NCBI GenBank assembly: GCA_946999425.1
Contig: CAMQDG010000013.1
Location: 1-27,477, forward strand
Length of the DNA: 27,477 nt
Origin: an uncultured Peptoniphilus sp.
GTDB taxonomy: Bacteria; Bacillota; Clostridia; Tissierellales; Peptoniphilaceae
Reading direction: 5' to 3'
Below, in pieces: positions 8,413 through 16,912 of this stretch. The notes under the pieces were generated by a model. That model saw only the letters and a program-made list of their open reading frames with translations, ran no database searches and was not told the origin of the DNA. Position numbers and translations under genes: made by a program. Each line of letters starts with the position of its first letter. Within the stretch, counting starts at the first letter, position 1.

Positions 8413-8722
8413 TCTCTATCAACCTCTTTACAATTTTGTTCACAATAGAATCTAAATCTCCATCTGAAATATTTTTAATTTTTTCAGATTCATTTTTTGC
8501 CATTTTCAAAATTGGTTCCGATTTTTTTTGCCCTTCTTTCTTTGCTGCCTCAAGAGTTTGAGAATTTTCCAATTTTCCTTTTTCTCTTATTTTTTTGCTT
8601 TCTTCCTGGGCTTTTATCTTTGCCTCATCAATTATTTGCTCAGCTTTTTTTCTTGCCTCTGCAATTAATTTTTCAGCACTGTTTTCAGCTTCCTTAACTT
8701 TGTCAATAGCTTCAACTGCCAC
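8399..8722 (-). CDS. ntpF: V-type ATPase small peripheral-stalk subunit (NtpF, G/H type)
   Basis: 107-residue, almost wholly coiled-coil protein rich in Lys, Glu and Ala, the partner of NtpE in the peripheral stalk. The family pattern is V-EAI-KVKEAE near the start. I chose the GTG at 8722, seven bases after GGGAGG. A TTG at 8737 is in frame but lies on the ribosome site itself, and the ATGs in between are out of frame. It is the first gene of the operon, as ntpF is in E. hirae. Annotation pipelines may name it subunit H or G. Confidence 0.88.
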   Translation of the reverse strand: MAVEAIDKVKEAENSAEKLIAEARKKAEQIIDEAKIKAQEESKKIREKGKLENSQTLEAAKKEGQKKSEPILKMAKNESEKIKNISDGDLDSIVNKIVKRLIENGNS

Positions 8723-8801
8723 ATCATCACCTCCCAAGATAACGATATCTTAAAAAAATAACAATAAGTATTTATAAAAAATTTTATTGTTCTTTGTTTT
8801 A

Positions 8802-8810
8802 ATTATAACA
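8802..8810 (-). promoter_or_regulatory. Extended -10 promoter of the V-ATPase operon
   Basis: The minus strand reads TGTTATAAT, a consensus -10 with the TGn extension, about 80 bases before the ntpF start. The -35 region is T-rich and does not match TTGACA. It is the only good promoter-like site between the preceding terminator and ntpF. Confidence 0.6.
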
Positions 8811-8951
8811 TTTAATAAAGCAAAAAAATATAAAAAGACAAGTAAATACTATAAATATATTTGCTTGTAAACCCTATATAATTTTTAAAAAAATAAAAAT
8901 TCACCTAAAGCCTATATTTTTATAAAAATGAAAATGTTTTCTATTTTTAAA

Positions 8952-8987
8952 TAAAAAAATACCCTCCTTGCGCTTACCAAGAAGGGT
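8952..8987 (-). terminator. Terminator of the L,D-transpeptidase gene
   Basis: A ten-base stem (ACCCTTCTTG with CAAGGAGGGT, one G-U pair) with a seven-base loop is followed by seven U residues, just after the stop codon at 9005. It insulates the V-ATPase promoter from upstream transcription. Confidence 0.9.
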
Positions 8988-9004
8988 TAATAATAAAAAT
9001 TCCT

Positions 9005-10372
9005 TTATTTTATAATTTTAAAATTCGGATCTGAAGAATCATAAACAACAACAGGCGTATTAAGAGGGATTTTTTCAAAAAAGAGTTTCATATTCTCAGG
9101 AGGGGTGTTAACACATCCATGAGATCCTGCAACCTTATAAATCTGTCCTCCGAATTTACTTCTCCAAGAAGCATCATGAAGACCGCATCCCGACCAATTA
9201 AAGGGCATCCAATAATCAACATGACTTTTATAATCTTCTCCGCTTAAAAATCTGTCCTTTTCTTTAGACCAAATACGTCCAGTTCCTGTTGGGGTTCCAT
9301 TATTTTTAGATGGATTGCCTGTGACTATATCTGATTCAATAATTAATTTTCCATTTTCATAGTACCACATGTGTTGTCTTGCTAAATCAATCTCAAGATA
9401 TTTTTTTCCTATATCATTTGGACCGTACTGACTTGCTTCAAGTTTATAATCAAGGGTCATTTCCTTATCTTCTTTTTTGTTTAAAGCATTTATCAAATCT
9501 CTCGTAGAAGCATTTATATCTGTAAGCCAACCATATATGCCCCCTTTAACTATAATAGGTCCTAAGTTTGTTGCATAAAAATTTCTGTCCTTTTTAAAGG
9601 TGTCATATTTATTTGAAAGCCCTCTTATATATGCCTTAACTTTTTCTCCATTAAGCATTAAACCCTGACCATCAAATTCATATAAATCTGCAAGTTTTTC
9701 TCCTTGAAGAATTTCAGATTTTTCTCCAAATTTATAAGTAATTTTTAAATTTAACAGCTCATTTTTTTCATCTACCACCCTTTTAAGGTTTGGATCATTT
9801 CTATAGATTTTAGGTTTTAAATAAAACTCATTTAAATCTATTTCTTCCTGTCCATTTTCAATGGCTTCTTTTATCGCCTGAAAAGCATCTGCAACTTTTA
9901 GACTTGTCCCTTCGACTTCATCTTCAATTACAAATTTATTGTCCTTAAAAACAATCTTTGCATCTTTAGGTTCTTCCATATTTTTGAAGGCTCTTAAATT
10001 AAAAATTGCTTTTTCTAATTTTTCTTCATCGTAGTTACTTTCATTTTTTAAATTATATTCATTGGGAACTAAAATAGAAATAAACCAGTAAAAGGGATTT
10101 TGATTTACTTTGTCCTCTATAAGTTTATCTTCATAATCAAAATCTTTTGAATCTATTCTTTCCCTGCCCCTTTTTGATTCTATATTCAAAAAATACTCGT
10201 CGGCTATTTTATCATAATTTTTCTTTAAATCAGATATTTTCGTAAGGCCAAGATCATGGCCATTTACTGTAGTAGATGGGAAAAAATAGTTGCTGAATAT
10301 ATAAATTCCCCCTCCATAAATAAATAGCAAAAGTATAAATATGAATATAAGTGATTTTTTTATTGCCTTCAT
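9005..10372 (-). CDS. L,D-transpeptidase with peptidoglycan-binding domain
   Basis: 455-residue membrane-anchored enzyme of the YkuD/ErfK family, which forms 3-3 crosslinks in peptidoglycan or attaches proteins to it. A short basic N terminus is followed by one membrane helix (about 7-27), so the body is extracellular. The middle (about 60-310) resembles the PG_binding_4 repeats found with YkuD domains. The C-terminal YkuD domain holds SHGCVNTP with the catalytic Cys420 and a preceding His of the HxnSHGC motif. I start at the ATG at 10372 because GGAGG lies five bases upstream; a GTG at 10402 has no such site. It has its own terminator and looks monocistronic. Confidence 0.92.
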   Translation of the reverse strand: MKAIKKSLIFIFILLLFIYGGGIYIFSNYFFPSTTVNGHDLGLTKISDLKKNYDKIADEYFLNIESKRGRERIDSKDFDYEDKLIEDKVNQNPFYWFISILVPNEYNLKNESNYDEEKLEKAIFNLRAFKNMEEPKDAKIVFKDNKFVIEDEVEGTSLKVADAFQAIKEAIENGQEEIDLNEFYLKPKIYRNDPNLKRVVDEKNELLNLKITYKFGEKSEILQGEKLADLYEFDGQGLMLNGEKVKAYIRGLSNKYDTFKKDRNFYATNLGPIIVKGGIYGWLTDINASTRDLINALNKKEDKEMTLDYKLEASQYGPNDIGKKYLEIDLARQHMWYYENGKLIIESDIVTGNPSKNNGTPTGTGRIWSKEKDRFLSGEDYKSHVDYWMPFNWSGCGLHDASWRSKFGGQIYKVAGSHGCVNTPPENMKLFFEKIPLNTPVVVYDSSDPNFKIIK

Positions 10373-10503
10373 CTTTTCCTCCATAAATAATCTTAGCAAC
10401 ACCTCTTTTTTTTGTCTATGGATTTAAAAAATTGTAATTAAATTGTTATCTTTGAAGTCTTTTTGAAATTTTTTCTTAGAACTGTTGATTTTTTATTATT
10501 TTA

Positions 10504-10533
10504 ATAAAAAAATGACGCTTTTTAGCGTCATTT
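10504..10533 (-). terminator. Terminator of nfeD-floA
   Basis: Perfect stem ATGACGCT with AGCGTCAT around a four-base loop, flanked by A and T runs, starting just after the floA stop codon and followed by seven U residues. Confidence 0.9.
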
Positions 10534-10541
10534 CACTATTT

Positions 10542-11543
10542 TTATTTATTTTCTTGTTTATTTTTGTTTGGATCTGAAATTTTTGCTATTGCCTCTCTCA
10601 TGTCAGTGTCTGATGATATGTTTTTAATTTTATAATAATCCAAAACTCCTAAATTTCCATCTTTAAAAGCTTGTGCTATTGCAAGAGGAACTTCTGATTC
10701 AGCTTCTACTACTTTTGCTCTCATGGCTTCTACTTCAGCTTTCATTTCTTGTTCTCTTGCCAGTGCCATAGCCCTTCTTTCTGATGCTTTTGCTTCTGCA
10801 ATTCTCTTGTCAGCTTCAGCTTGATCAGTTTGAAGTCTTGCTCCTATGTTTCTTGCAACGTCAACGTCTGCTATATCTATAGAAAGTATTTCAAAGGCTG
10901 TTCCTGAATCAAGTCCTTTTTCAAGAACTACTTTTGATATGGAATCAGGATTTTCCAAAACTGCCTTATAAGTTGTAGATGAACCTACTGTTGTAACAAT
11001 ACCTTCACCAACTCTTGCAATTATTGTTTCTTCTCCTGCTCCACCTACTAATCTGTCAATATTAGCACGAACAGTTACTTTTGCTTTTACTATAACTTCT
11101 ATTCCGTCTTGAGCTACTGCTGATATGTTTGGTGTTTCTATTACCTTAGGATTTACTGATACTTGTACAGCTTCGAGTACATTTCTTCCTGCAAGGTCAA
11201 TTGCAGCTCCTCTTTCAAATTGAAGGGGAATATTTGCTCTTTCTGCTGCTATAAGGGCATCTACAAGAGTATTTACATTTCCTCCTGCAAGATAGTGAGC
11301 TTCCATGCTTTCAATATTAAGATCAAGTCCTGCTTTTGTTGCCTTTATTAAGGGATTTACAATTTTTGCAGGTCTTACTCTTCTTAATCTCATTCCTATT
11401 AAAGTTGAAATTCTAATTTTTACACCGGAAAAAAATGCTGTTATCCAAAGTCTAATTGGTACAAAGGAAAAAAATATTATTAATATTACAACTATTATTA
11501 ATATGACTCCTCCACCTAAAAATCTTCCTATTATATTTGGCAT
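10542..11543 (-). CDS. floA: Flotillin-like protein FloA
   Basis: 333-residue SPFH-family scaffold protein of functional membrane microdomains. A hydrophobic N-terminal hairpin anchor (about 9-38) is followed by the conserved stretch FSGVKIRISTLIGMRLRRVRP, the SPFH domain (about 60-230) and an Ala/Glu-rich coiled coil (about 235-285, AEADKRIAEAKASERRAMA). Length and sequence match Bacillus FloA (YqfA). TAAGGAGG lies before the ATG, and its start overlaps the end of nfeD by 13 bases. The nfeD-floA pairing is a known conserved arrangement linking membrane organisation and envelope quality control. Confidence 0.96.
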   Translation of the reverse strand: MPNIIGRFLGGGVILIIVVILIIFFSFVPIRLWITAFFSGVKIRISTLIGMRLRRVRPAKIVNPLIKATKAGLDLNIESMEAHYLAGGNVNTLVDALIAAERANIPLQFERGAAIDLAGRNVLEAVQVSVNPKVIETPNISAVAQDGIEVIVKAKVTVRANIDRLVGGAGEETIIARVGEGIVTTVGSSTTYKAVLENPDSISKVVLEKGLDSGTAFEILSIDIADVDVARNIGARLQTDQAEADKRIAEAKASERRAMALAREQEMKAEVEAMRAKVVEAESEVPLAIAQAFKDGNLGVLDYYKIKNISSDTDMREAIAKISDPNKNKQENK

Positions 11544-12802
11544 ATATACCTCCTTACAAAAATACTTGTACCTTTGATTTCTGTTACTTCTACTTCTTCA
11601 TCTTTACTTATATAGCCTGTATCGCTTATTGCTTCGTATTTTTTATCTCCTATTATTATATACCCCGTTGGCTTTAAAGGTGTAAGGCTCTTTCCTATTG
11701 AGCCTATTTCCACATCAGGTTTATCATGGCTGGAATATCCGAAGTCTGCACTTGTGGAATTTCTTAATGTAATTTTTTGTATAAAGGGAGATTTTATTCC
11801 CTGTTTTATAAATACATAACTTATTACTCCTCCAACAATCATTGAAGAAGCAACTCCTATTAAGGCAATATCCAAGCTTCGCATTGTCAGAACAAGTCCT
11901 ATTACTATGGAAATTATTCCAAATATGCCCGGCAGCCCAAAGCCTGGTATTATGGATTCAACTATAATTAGAGCAACCCCTATTAAAAATATGAAAATTG
12001 CATATTGATAGGAATTTCCCGCTAAAATATTTCCTAAAAAATAAAAGGCAAAGGCTAAGGCTGAAATTCCTCCCGCTATACCAAAACCTGGAGAAAATAT
12101 TTCTATTACAAAGGCTGCTACTGCTATTGTTAAAATTAAAGTTGAAATATATGGGTTTGAAATTATACTTATGGCTTTTGCCGAAAGTGGGATTTTTAAA
12201 TCTTCAGAACTTGTTATGCCTTCTTTTTGAAAAACTTCATCTAAGTCTTTACAAGTCCCATCACTTACTCCAAAGTCCAAACTTTCTTTGGTAGTTAGAT
12301 TTACAAGTTTTCCTTCCTTAGTAAGACCATCTATAACAAGGTCCTTATCTGCCATAGCTTCTACAACTTTTGCATTTTTACCTCTTTTTTCGGCAGTATC
12401 CTTTAAAAGAGTCCTCCAAAAAGATATATTTTTTTCAGTTGCCGGTATGGTTTCTGCCGAACCTATAGTTGAATTTTCTGCCATATACAATTTTTCACAG
12501 GCTATACTTATTAAAACTCCCGCAGATTCTGCCTTGTTGTTAACAAAAGCTATTGTGGGTATTTTAGCATTTAAAATATAATTTTTTATTTTTTCCGCAG
12601 ACTTTACGTAACCTCCATAGGTATCAATCTCAAAAACTATGGAGGTTTTATTAATTTCGGCTTTTTCTATTGATTCTTTTACAAAAGTCTCCGTAGCCCC
12701 ATTGATCTCACCCTTTATAGGAACAATGAAGGCAAAATTTCCTTTTGCAAAAACATTTGTCATAAGAAGCAAAAGAATTATAATTGTGCTTAGTTTTTTC
12801 AT
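11531..12802 (-). CDS. nfeD: NfeD-family membrane serine protease (long form)
   Basis: 423-residue protein of the long NfeD class. A signal sequence (about 1-19) is followed by a ClpP-like protease domain (about 22-200) with Ser93 in KAESAG as the likely nucleophile and a lysine around 134-140 as its partner, by analogy to PH1510. About five membrane helices follow (about 215-350), then a C-terminal OB-fold domain (about 355-423). AAGGAGG lies just before the ATG at 12802. It is co-transcribed with floA, but a terminator ends only about 16 bases before its start, so its own promoter is not obvious. Substrate unknown; stomatin/flotillin partners are the usual proposal. Confidence 0.92.
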   Translation of the reverse strand: MKKLSTIIILLLLMTNVFAKGNFAFIVPIKGEINGATETFVKESIEKAEINKTSIVFEIDTYGGYVKSAEKIKNYILNAKIPTIAFVNNKAESAGVLISIACEKLYMAENSTIGSAETIPATEKNISFWRTLLKDTAEKRGKNAKVVEAMADKDLVIDGLTKEGKLVNLTTKESLDFGVSDGTCKDLDEVFQKEGITSSEDLKIPLSAKAISIISNPYISTLILTIAVAAFVIEIFSPGFGIAGGISALAFAFYFLGNILAGNSYQYAIFIFLIGVALIIVESIIPGFGLPGIFGIISIVIGLVLTMRSLDIALIGVASSMIVGGVISYVFIKQGIKSPFIQKITLRNSTSADFGYSSHDKPDVEIGSIGKSLTPLKPTGYIIIGDKKYEAISDTGYISKDEEVEVTEIKGTSIFVRRYICQI

Positions 12803-12817
12803 TTTGCCCTCCTTAAA

Positions 12818-12848
12818 AGAAAAAAACCTAAGGTTAATCCTTAGGTTT
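12818..12848 (-). terminator. Terminator of rpsU-yqeY, directly before nfeD
   Basis: Stem AAACCTAAGG with CCTTAGGTTT around a five-base loop, followed by Us. It overlaps the yqeY stop codon and ends about 16 bases before the nfeD start codon, leaving no room for a separate promoter. Confidence 0.85.
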
Positions 12849-13290
12849 AATTTAATAGTTCAAGCGCAATACGATTAACCTGTTTGCCGTCAGCCTTTCC
12901 TTTAACTTTAGGCATGATATTCTTCATTAATTGTCCGATTTGTGCCTTTGATTCTATTTTAAGTTCTCCAATAGTTTCTTTTACTATTTCTCTTAGCTCA
13001 TCATCAGTTAATTGTTTCGGCATGTAATCAAGCAAAATTTCCATTTCAGCCTTTGCTTGATCTACAAGATCATCTCTATTACCTTTTTTAAACTCTTCTA
13101 TATCCGATTTTTTTTCTTTAAACTGTTTGGAAATTATGTCTAAAATCTGTTCATCGGTCATTTCGACACGTTCATCAACTTCACGCTGCTTTATTGCTGC
13201 ACGAATCATTGTTATAGTGTCCTTACGTAGCTTATCACGTTCTCTCATAGAAGTCTTAAGATCTTCCATAAGTTTATCTTTAAGTGACAT
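12847..13290 (-). CDS. yqeY: GatB/YqeY domain protein
   Basis: 147-residue stand-alone YqeY protein, homologous to the C-terminal tRNA-binding tail of the GatB amidotransferase subunit. The N-terminal pattern (MSLKDKLMEDLKTSMRERDK) and the C-terminal GQLMKNIMPKVKGKADGKQVN are typical. Its cellular role is not settled in the family; an RNA-binding or translation-linked job is inferred from homology and from the conserved neighbour rpsU. It starts 14 bases after the rpsU stop, with GAGGTGG as ribosome site. It is cytoplasmic and has no membrane segment. Confidence 0.95.
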   Translation of the reverse strand: MSLKDKLMEDLKTSMRERDKLRKDTITMIRAAIKQREVDERVEMTDEQILDIISKQFKEKKSDIEEFKKGNRDDLVDQAKAEMEILLDYMPKQLTDDELREIVKETIGELKIESKAQIGQLMKNIMPKVKGKADGKQVNRIALELLN

Positions 13291-13304
13291 CTATACCACC
13301 TCTA

Positions 13305-13487
13305 TTAATATCTTTGATGTTTCTTTCTACGTGCTTCTTCAGATTTCTTTTTTCTTCTTACACTGGGTTTTTCGTAATGTTCTCTCTTTCTTACTTCTTT
13401 AAGAACGCCATTAGTAGCGCATTGTCTCTTAAATCTTTTAAGGGCATTATCAAGAGATTCATTTTCTCCAACTCTAATTTCTGACAT
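13305..13487 (-). CDS. rpsU: 30S ribosomal protein S21
   Basis: 60-residue small ribosomal subunit protein. The N terminus (SEIRVGENESLDNALKRFKRQC) is the conserved S21 pattern and the C terminus is Arg/Lys-rich (SVRRKKKSEEARRKKHQRY) for rRNA contact. Length is normal. A strong AGAGGAGG precedes the ATG, and a good promoter lies about 50 bases upstream. It leads the rpsU-yqeY unit, a common Firmicutes arrangement. Confidence 0.98.
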   Translation of the reverse strand: MSEIRVGENESLDNALKRFKRQCATNGVLKEVRKREHYEKPSVRRKKKSEEARRKKHQRY

Positions 13488-13536
13488 AGTTTCCCTCCTC
13501 TCGTAGAAAAGGTTGCCTTATCGGCAGTACTTGTTA

Positions 13537-13565
13537 ATTATACAATAAATGCCTTAAAAACTCAA
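13537..13565 (-). promoter_or_regulatory. Promoter of rpsU-yqeY
   Basis: On the minus strand, -35 TTGAGT (13560-13565), 17-base spacer and -10 TATAAT (13537-13542). The -35 lies inside the 3' arm and U run of the pta terminator-like hairpin, so the end of pta and the start of rpsU transcription share bases. Confidence 0.75.
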
Positions 13566-13581
13566 TAAATTTTTATTTGAG
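13556..13581 (-). terminator. Weak terminator after pta
   Basis: CTCAA and TTGAG arms (13577-13581 and 13561-13565), extended by a few A-T pairs with one bulge, are followed by five U residues. The stem is short and AT-rich, so read-through into rpsU is plausible. Confidence 0.5.
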
Positions 13582-13582
13582 C

Positions 13583-14554
13583 TTATAGGTAAGCTTGAGC
13601 GGCAGTTATAATTGCAAGAGATTCAACTTCACGAGCGTTACAGCCTCTTGATAAATCGTTAACTGGTTTGTTTAATCCTTGTAAAATAGGTCCTATGGCA
13701 ACAAATCCGCCAAATCTTTGAGCTATTTTATAGCCTATGTTTCCTGCTTCAAGACTTGGGAAGATAAACACATTTGCATGGCCTGCAACAGGTGAGCCCG
13801 GTGCTTTTTGTTTTGCAACACTTTCAACAAAAGCTGCGTCAAATTGAAGTTCTCCATCTATTAAAAGATCTTTATCCATTTCTTTTGCAAGCTTTGTTGC
13901 GTTTGCAACTTTATCTACTTTTTCGTCCTTTGCTGAGCCCTTTGTTGAAAATGAAAGCATTGCAACCTTAGGATCCATACCAAATTGTTTTGCAGTTAAG
14001 TTTGAAACTACTGCAACCTCAGCTAAGGCATTTTCATCAAGATCTATATTTATTGCGCAATCTGCAAATAGATACATTTCATCGTTTCTAAGCATTATAA
14101 ATGAACCGCTTGTTCTCTTAAATCCTTCTTTTGTTTTTATAATTTGAAGGGCTGGTCTTACAGTTTCCCCTGTTGTATGAACTGCACCTGATACCATTCC
14201 GTCAGACTTTTCCATGTAAACAAGCATTGTTCCAAAATAATTTGGGTCTTGAAGAAGTTTTTCAGCTTCTTCTTTGTTAAGTTTGCCCTTTCTTCTTTCA
14301 ACAAGGGAATTTACCATATCTTCTGAAATATTTTCCTTAGGATCAATTATTTCAAGAGAATTTATATCTAAATTGTTTTCTTTACCTGTATTTTTTATAC
14401 TTGCAAGATCTCCAAGAACAATAGGCTTTATTATACCTTCTTTTTGTAAATTTACTGCAGCTTCAAGTATTCTCTTATCTTCGCCTTCTGGAAAAACAAT
14501 CTTTGCATTTTTTCCTTTCAACTTTTCTTTAAGTTCACTAATTAAATCTTTCAT
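13583..14554 (-). CDS. pta: Phosphate acetyltransferase
   Basis: 323-residue short-form Pta, converting acetyl-CoA and phosphate to acetyl phosphate and CoA in acetate fermentation, with ATP made by acetate kinase (not in this window). The conserved C-terminal stretch from PGSPVAGHANVFIFP through GPILQGLNKPVNDLSRGC, and YFGTMLVYM near 106, are diagnostic. Length matches the single-domain enzyme of Firmicutes, lacking the N-terminal extension of the long enterobacterial form. GGAGG sits before the ATG. It is divergent from the rightward SLH gene at 14656; I saw no convincing promoter in the 100-base gap for this strand. Confidence 0.97.
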   Translation of the reverse strand: MKDLISELKEKLKGKNAKIVFPEGEDKRILEAAVNLQKEGIIKPIVLGDLASIKNTGKENNLDINSLEIIDPKENISEDMVNSLVERRKGKLNKEEAEKLLQDPNYFGTMLVYMEKSDGMVSGAVHTTGETVRPALQIIKTKEGFKRTSGSFIMLRNDEMYLFADCAINIDLDENALAEVAVVSNLTAKQFGMDPKVAMLSFSTKGSAKDEKVDKVANATKLAKEMDKDLLIDGELQFDAAFVESVAKQKAPGSPVAGHANVFIFPSLEAGNIGYKIAQRFGGFVAIGPILQGLNKPVNDLSRGCNAREVESLAIITAAQAYL

Positions 14555-14655
14555 TGTTCTACCTCCACTAATACAATCCTAAAACTTAAACGCTATAAAA
14601 TCAAGTACAATTGCTTTTACAAATAAAAACCGTTATTATAAATTAAGGTGATAAA

Positions 14656-15903
14656 ATGAAAAAATTGTTGATTTTAATTTCGGCTGCATCTTTAATTCTT
14701 GTAAATACATATGCTTTTACCGATACCAATAAACATTGGGCCAAGGAAAGTATAAATTATGTAAAAGAAAAAAATCTTATGGAAGGTCTTCCCGATGGAA
14801 GTTTTATGCCAGATAAAATTTTGACCAGAGGAGAAGCTGCAAACATTATATATAAAATAGCTAAATCAAAAGATTCAAAATATGAAATGAATTTTAAAGA
14901 CGTAAATGTAGATGATTGGTACTACATGGCTGTTAAAAATTTAGTTGTTCAAGGCTTTGTAAAAGATGAATCTTATTTTTTCCCAAAAAATCCCATGACC
15001 AGAATAGATTTTGTAAATCTTCTTAATAATATTTATGAGCCCTTCTCCCAAAATAGATTTTTTACTGATACTGAAAATTTAACTAAAAAAGAGAAATCCG
15101 CTTTAAATAATTTTTCAGGTTTATTTGAAGGCTACCCTAAAGAAAAATTTATGCCTTATAAGGCTCTCACACGAGCTGAGGCTGCTTCAATTTTTAAAAG
15201 GATAGATGACTTAGGCATAAAAAAAATCGGTTCTCAAAATCCCGACAGTGAAGATTTAAAACTTGCAAAATATAAATTGCAACAACTTATTTATAAAGCA
15301 GGACCCATGGAAAAAATTCCGGACCAAGTTTTAAAAAAAGCTCAAAATTTAATGGGTCAAAAAAACTTAGAGCAAATTCAAAGCATGTGTTTTGACTTAG
15401 AAAATCTTATGAAAGAAAAGGAAGTTAATGAAGAAAATAAGACCCAAAAAGAAAATATGTCTTCTTATAAACTCACTGTTAATGTAAAAGATGAAATCGG
15501 AAATCCCATAAAGGCTAATCTATCAATAAATGACCTGCCTTTTATGAATAATTCATCTCTTTTAAATGGTCTTTATTCTTTAAGTGTTAGCGATAAAAAT
15601 TATAAAAGTGAAACTACAATTATAGAAATTAAAGACCAAGATAAAATTGTAAATATTACTTTAAAAAGAAAAAAAGAAGATTTTTATAAAATTAATATTA
15701 TAGGAACAGGTCTTATATTAAATAAAAAAGGTCCTTATAAAGCTGGAACGAGAATTGAAGTTTTTCTTCAAGCTCCTAACAATTTTGAACTTGAATCCTT
15801 CAAATTAAATGGTGACGAAAAATATATAGGTGACGAAAATAAATTTACTTTTATAATCAATCAAGATACAAATTTAGTTGTAAGTTGGAAAAAAAAAAAA
15901 TAA
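14656..15903 (+). CDS. SLH-domain cell-wall protein with Ig-like C-terminal domains
   Basis: 415-residue secreted protein. A signal peptide (about 1-20, ending VNTYA) is followed by three S-layer homology domains (about 21-62, 80-125, 140-185), with marks such as WAKESINYV, GLPDGSFMPD and LTRAEAASIFKRI. These bind pyruvylated secondary cell-wall polymer in the family. A helical linker (about 205-265) is followed by a carboxypeptidase-regulatory-like beta domain (about 275-340) and a bacterial-repeat-like domain with KAGTRIEVFLQAPNNFELESFKLNG (about 345-415). AAGGTG precedes the ATG. A TTGCTT-17-TATTAT promoter-like pair (14611-14639) would leave a very short leader, so it is uncertain. The gene ends in a 12-base A tract. 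Confidence 0.88.
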   Translation: MKKLLILISAASLILVNTYAFTDTNKHWAKESINYVKEKNLMEGLPDGSFMPDKILTRGEAANIIYKIAKSKDSKYEMNFKDVNVDDWYYMAVKNLVVQGFVKDESYFFPKNPMTRIDFVNLLNNIYEPFSQNRFFTDTENLTKKEKSALNNFSGLFEGYPKEKFMPYKALTRAEAASIFKRIDDLGIKKIGSQNPDSEDLKLAKYKLQQLIYKAGPMEKIPDQVLKKAQNLMGQKNLEQIQSMCFDLENLMKEKEVNEENKTQKENMSSYKLTVNVKDEIGNPIKANLSINDLPFMNNSSLLNGLYSLSVSDKNYKSETTIIEIKDQDKIVNITLKRKKEDFYKINIIGTGLILNKKGPYKAGTRIEVFLQAPNNFELESFKLNGDEKYIGDENKFTFIINQDTNLVVSWKKKK

Positions 15904-15918
15904 ATAATTTTTAATTAG

Positions 15919-15960
15919 CAAAAAAATACGCTGAGACTTTTAGTCCCGGCGTATTTTATT
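15919..15960. terminator. Bidirectional terminator between the SLH and EamA genes
   Basis: A 13-pair stem (15926-15954, one A-C mismatch, one G-U pair) with a TTT loop. The minus strand side ends in seven Us and the plus side in four, so it can serve both converging genes. Confidence 0.85.
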
Positions 15961-16864
15961 GTCTTATTTTTTTATTAAAAAGATTTTTTAAATTTTCACT
16001 TGGAATTTGAGCTAAAATTGTAGCTATAAATACAATTAAACAACCTAACATTTCTCTTGAGGTCATACTTTCTTTTAATAATATTGCCGCAGCAAGAGCT
16101 GCTATTATGCTTTCAAGAGAAAGTATGAGGGATCCTATAGTGGCATCTATATCTCTTAAAGCAATTATTGAAAGAGTATAGGCAAGTCCGCTGGATAGAA
16201 GTCCCGTATAAAAAATTGAAGTTTTTGCAGCTAAGATTTTAGCCACATTTATATCTTCTATAAAAAAAGCAACTATTCCAGATATTATTCCAAAAACAAA
16301 AAATTGGGAACAACTTAATATTATTCCATCACATTTCGATGAATAAGTGTCTATAAAAATAATATGAAGAGCAAAACCTAGTGCACTTAAAAGTATTAAG
16401 AAATCTCCTCTTTCTATGGTAAAATCTTTTTTTATTGAAATGAAATATAAGCCAATTATTGCAAGAATTACGCATATTACAACTTTTTTATCCGGCTTTT
16501 TGCCCATCAAAAAATAAAAAATCGGCAAGAAAGCAATATAAAGTGTTGTTAAAAATCCCGCCTTCCCCGCATCAGTAAAAACCATTCCAGCTTGTTGTAA
16601 ATTTTGGGCAAAACTAAGAAGGATACCTAAAATTATTCCCGCTTTTACGGAAAATTTTTTATCTATATAATGGGATCTGTCTATTAATTTTTTAGGCCTT
16701 ATTAAAATAATTATTATTAATGAAAAACCTGCCAATAAACCCCTTGCCATATTATAAGTAAAGGGACCTACATGGTTCATGGCTGTAGATTGAAACACAA
16801 AAGCAGTTCCCCAAATAAAGGCAACTAAGAATAACATTAATGCTGCTCTAATCTCTTTTTTCAT
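15956..16864 (-). CDS. EamA/DMT-family transporter
   Basis: 302-residue polytopic membrane protein of the drug/metabolite transporter superfamily. About ten hydrophobic helices are arranged as two EamA repeats (about 8-140 and 150-290). FIWGTAFVFQS near the start and SLESIIAALAAAILLKESM near 247-265 are typical. Such proteins export metabolites such as amino acids; the substrate cannot be read here. I start at the ATG at 16864 because GGAGA lies seven bases before it; a TTG at 16879 overlaps that site. It has its own promoter and shares a bidirectional terminator with the SLH gene. Confidence 0.9.
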   Translation of the reverse strand: MKKEIRAALMLFLVAFIWGTAFVFQSTAMNHVGPFTYNMARGLLAGFSLIIIILIRPKKLIDRSHYIDKKFSVKAGIILGILLSFAQNLQQAGMVFTDAGKAGFLTTLYIAFLPIFYFLMGKKPDKKVVICVILAIIGLYFISIKKDFTIERGDFLILLSALGFALHIIFIDTYSSKCDGIILSCSQFFVFGIISGIVAFFIEDINVAKILAAKTSIFYTGLLSSGLAYTLSIIALRDIDATIGSLILSLESIIAALAAAILLKESMTSREMLGCLIVFIATILAQIPSENLKNLFNKKIRQ

Positions 16865-16912
16865 AAATTCTCCAATCAAATACTTAAAAGATTTTCTTTC
16901 ACGCTATAAAGT

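Noticed and set aside
8399..8737. Longer ntpF starting at the TTG at 8737
   Set aside because: The TTG lies on the GGGAGG ribosome site that serves the GTG at 8722, and the shorter form matches the family start.
14611..14639. TTGCTT-17-TATTAT as a sure promoter of the long SLH gene
   Set aside because: The predicted transcript would start inside the ribosome site, so it is mentioned only as an uncertain candidate.
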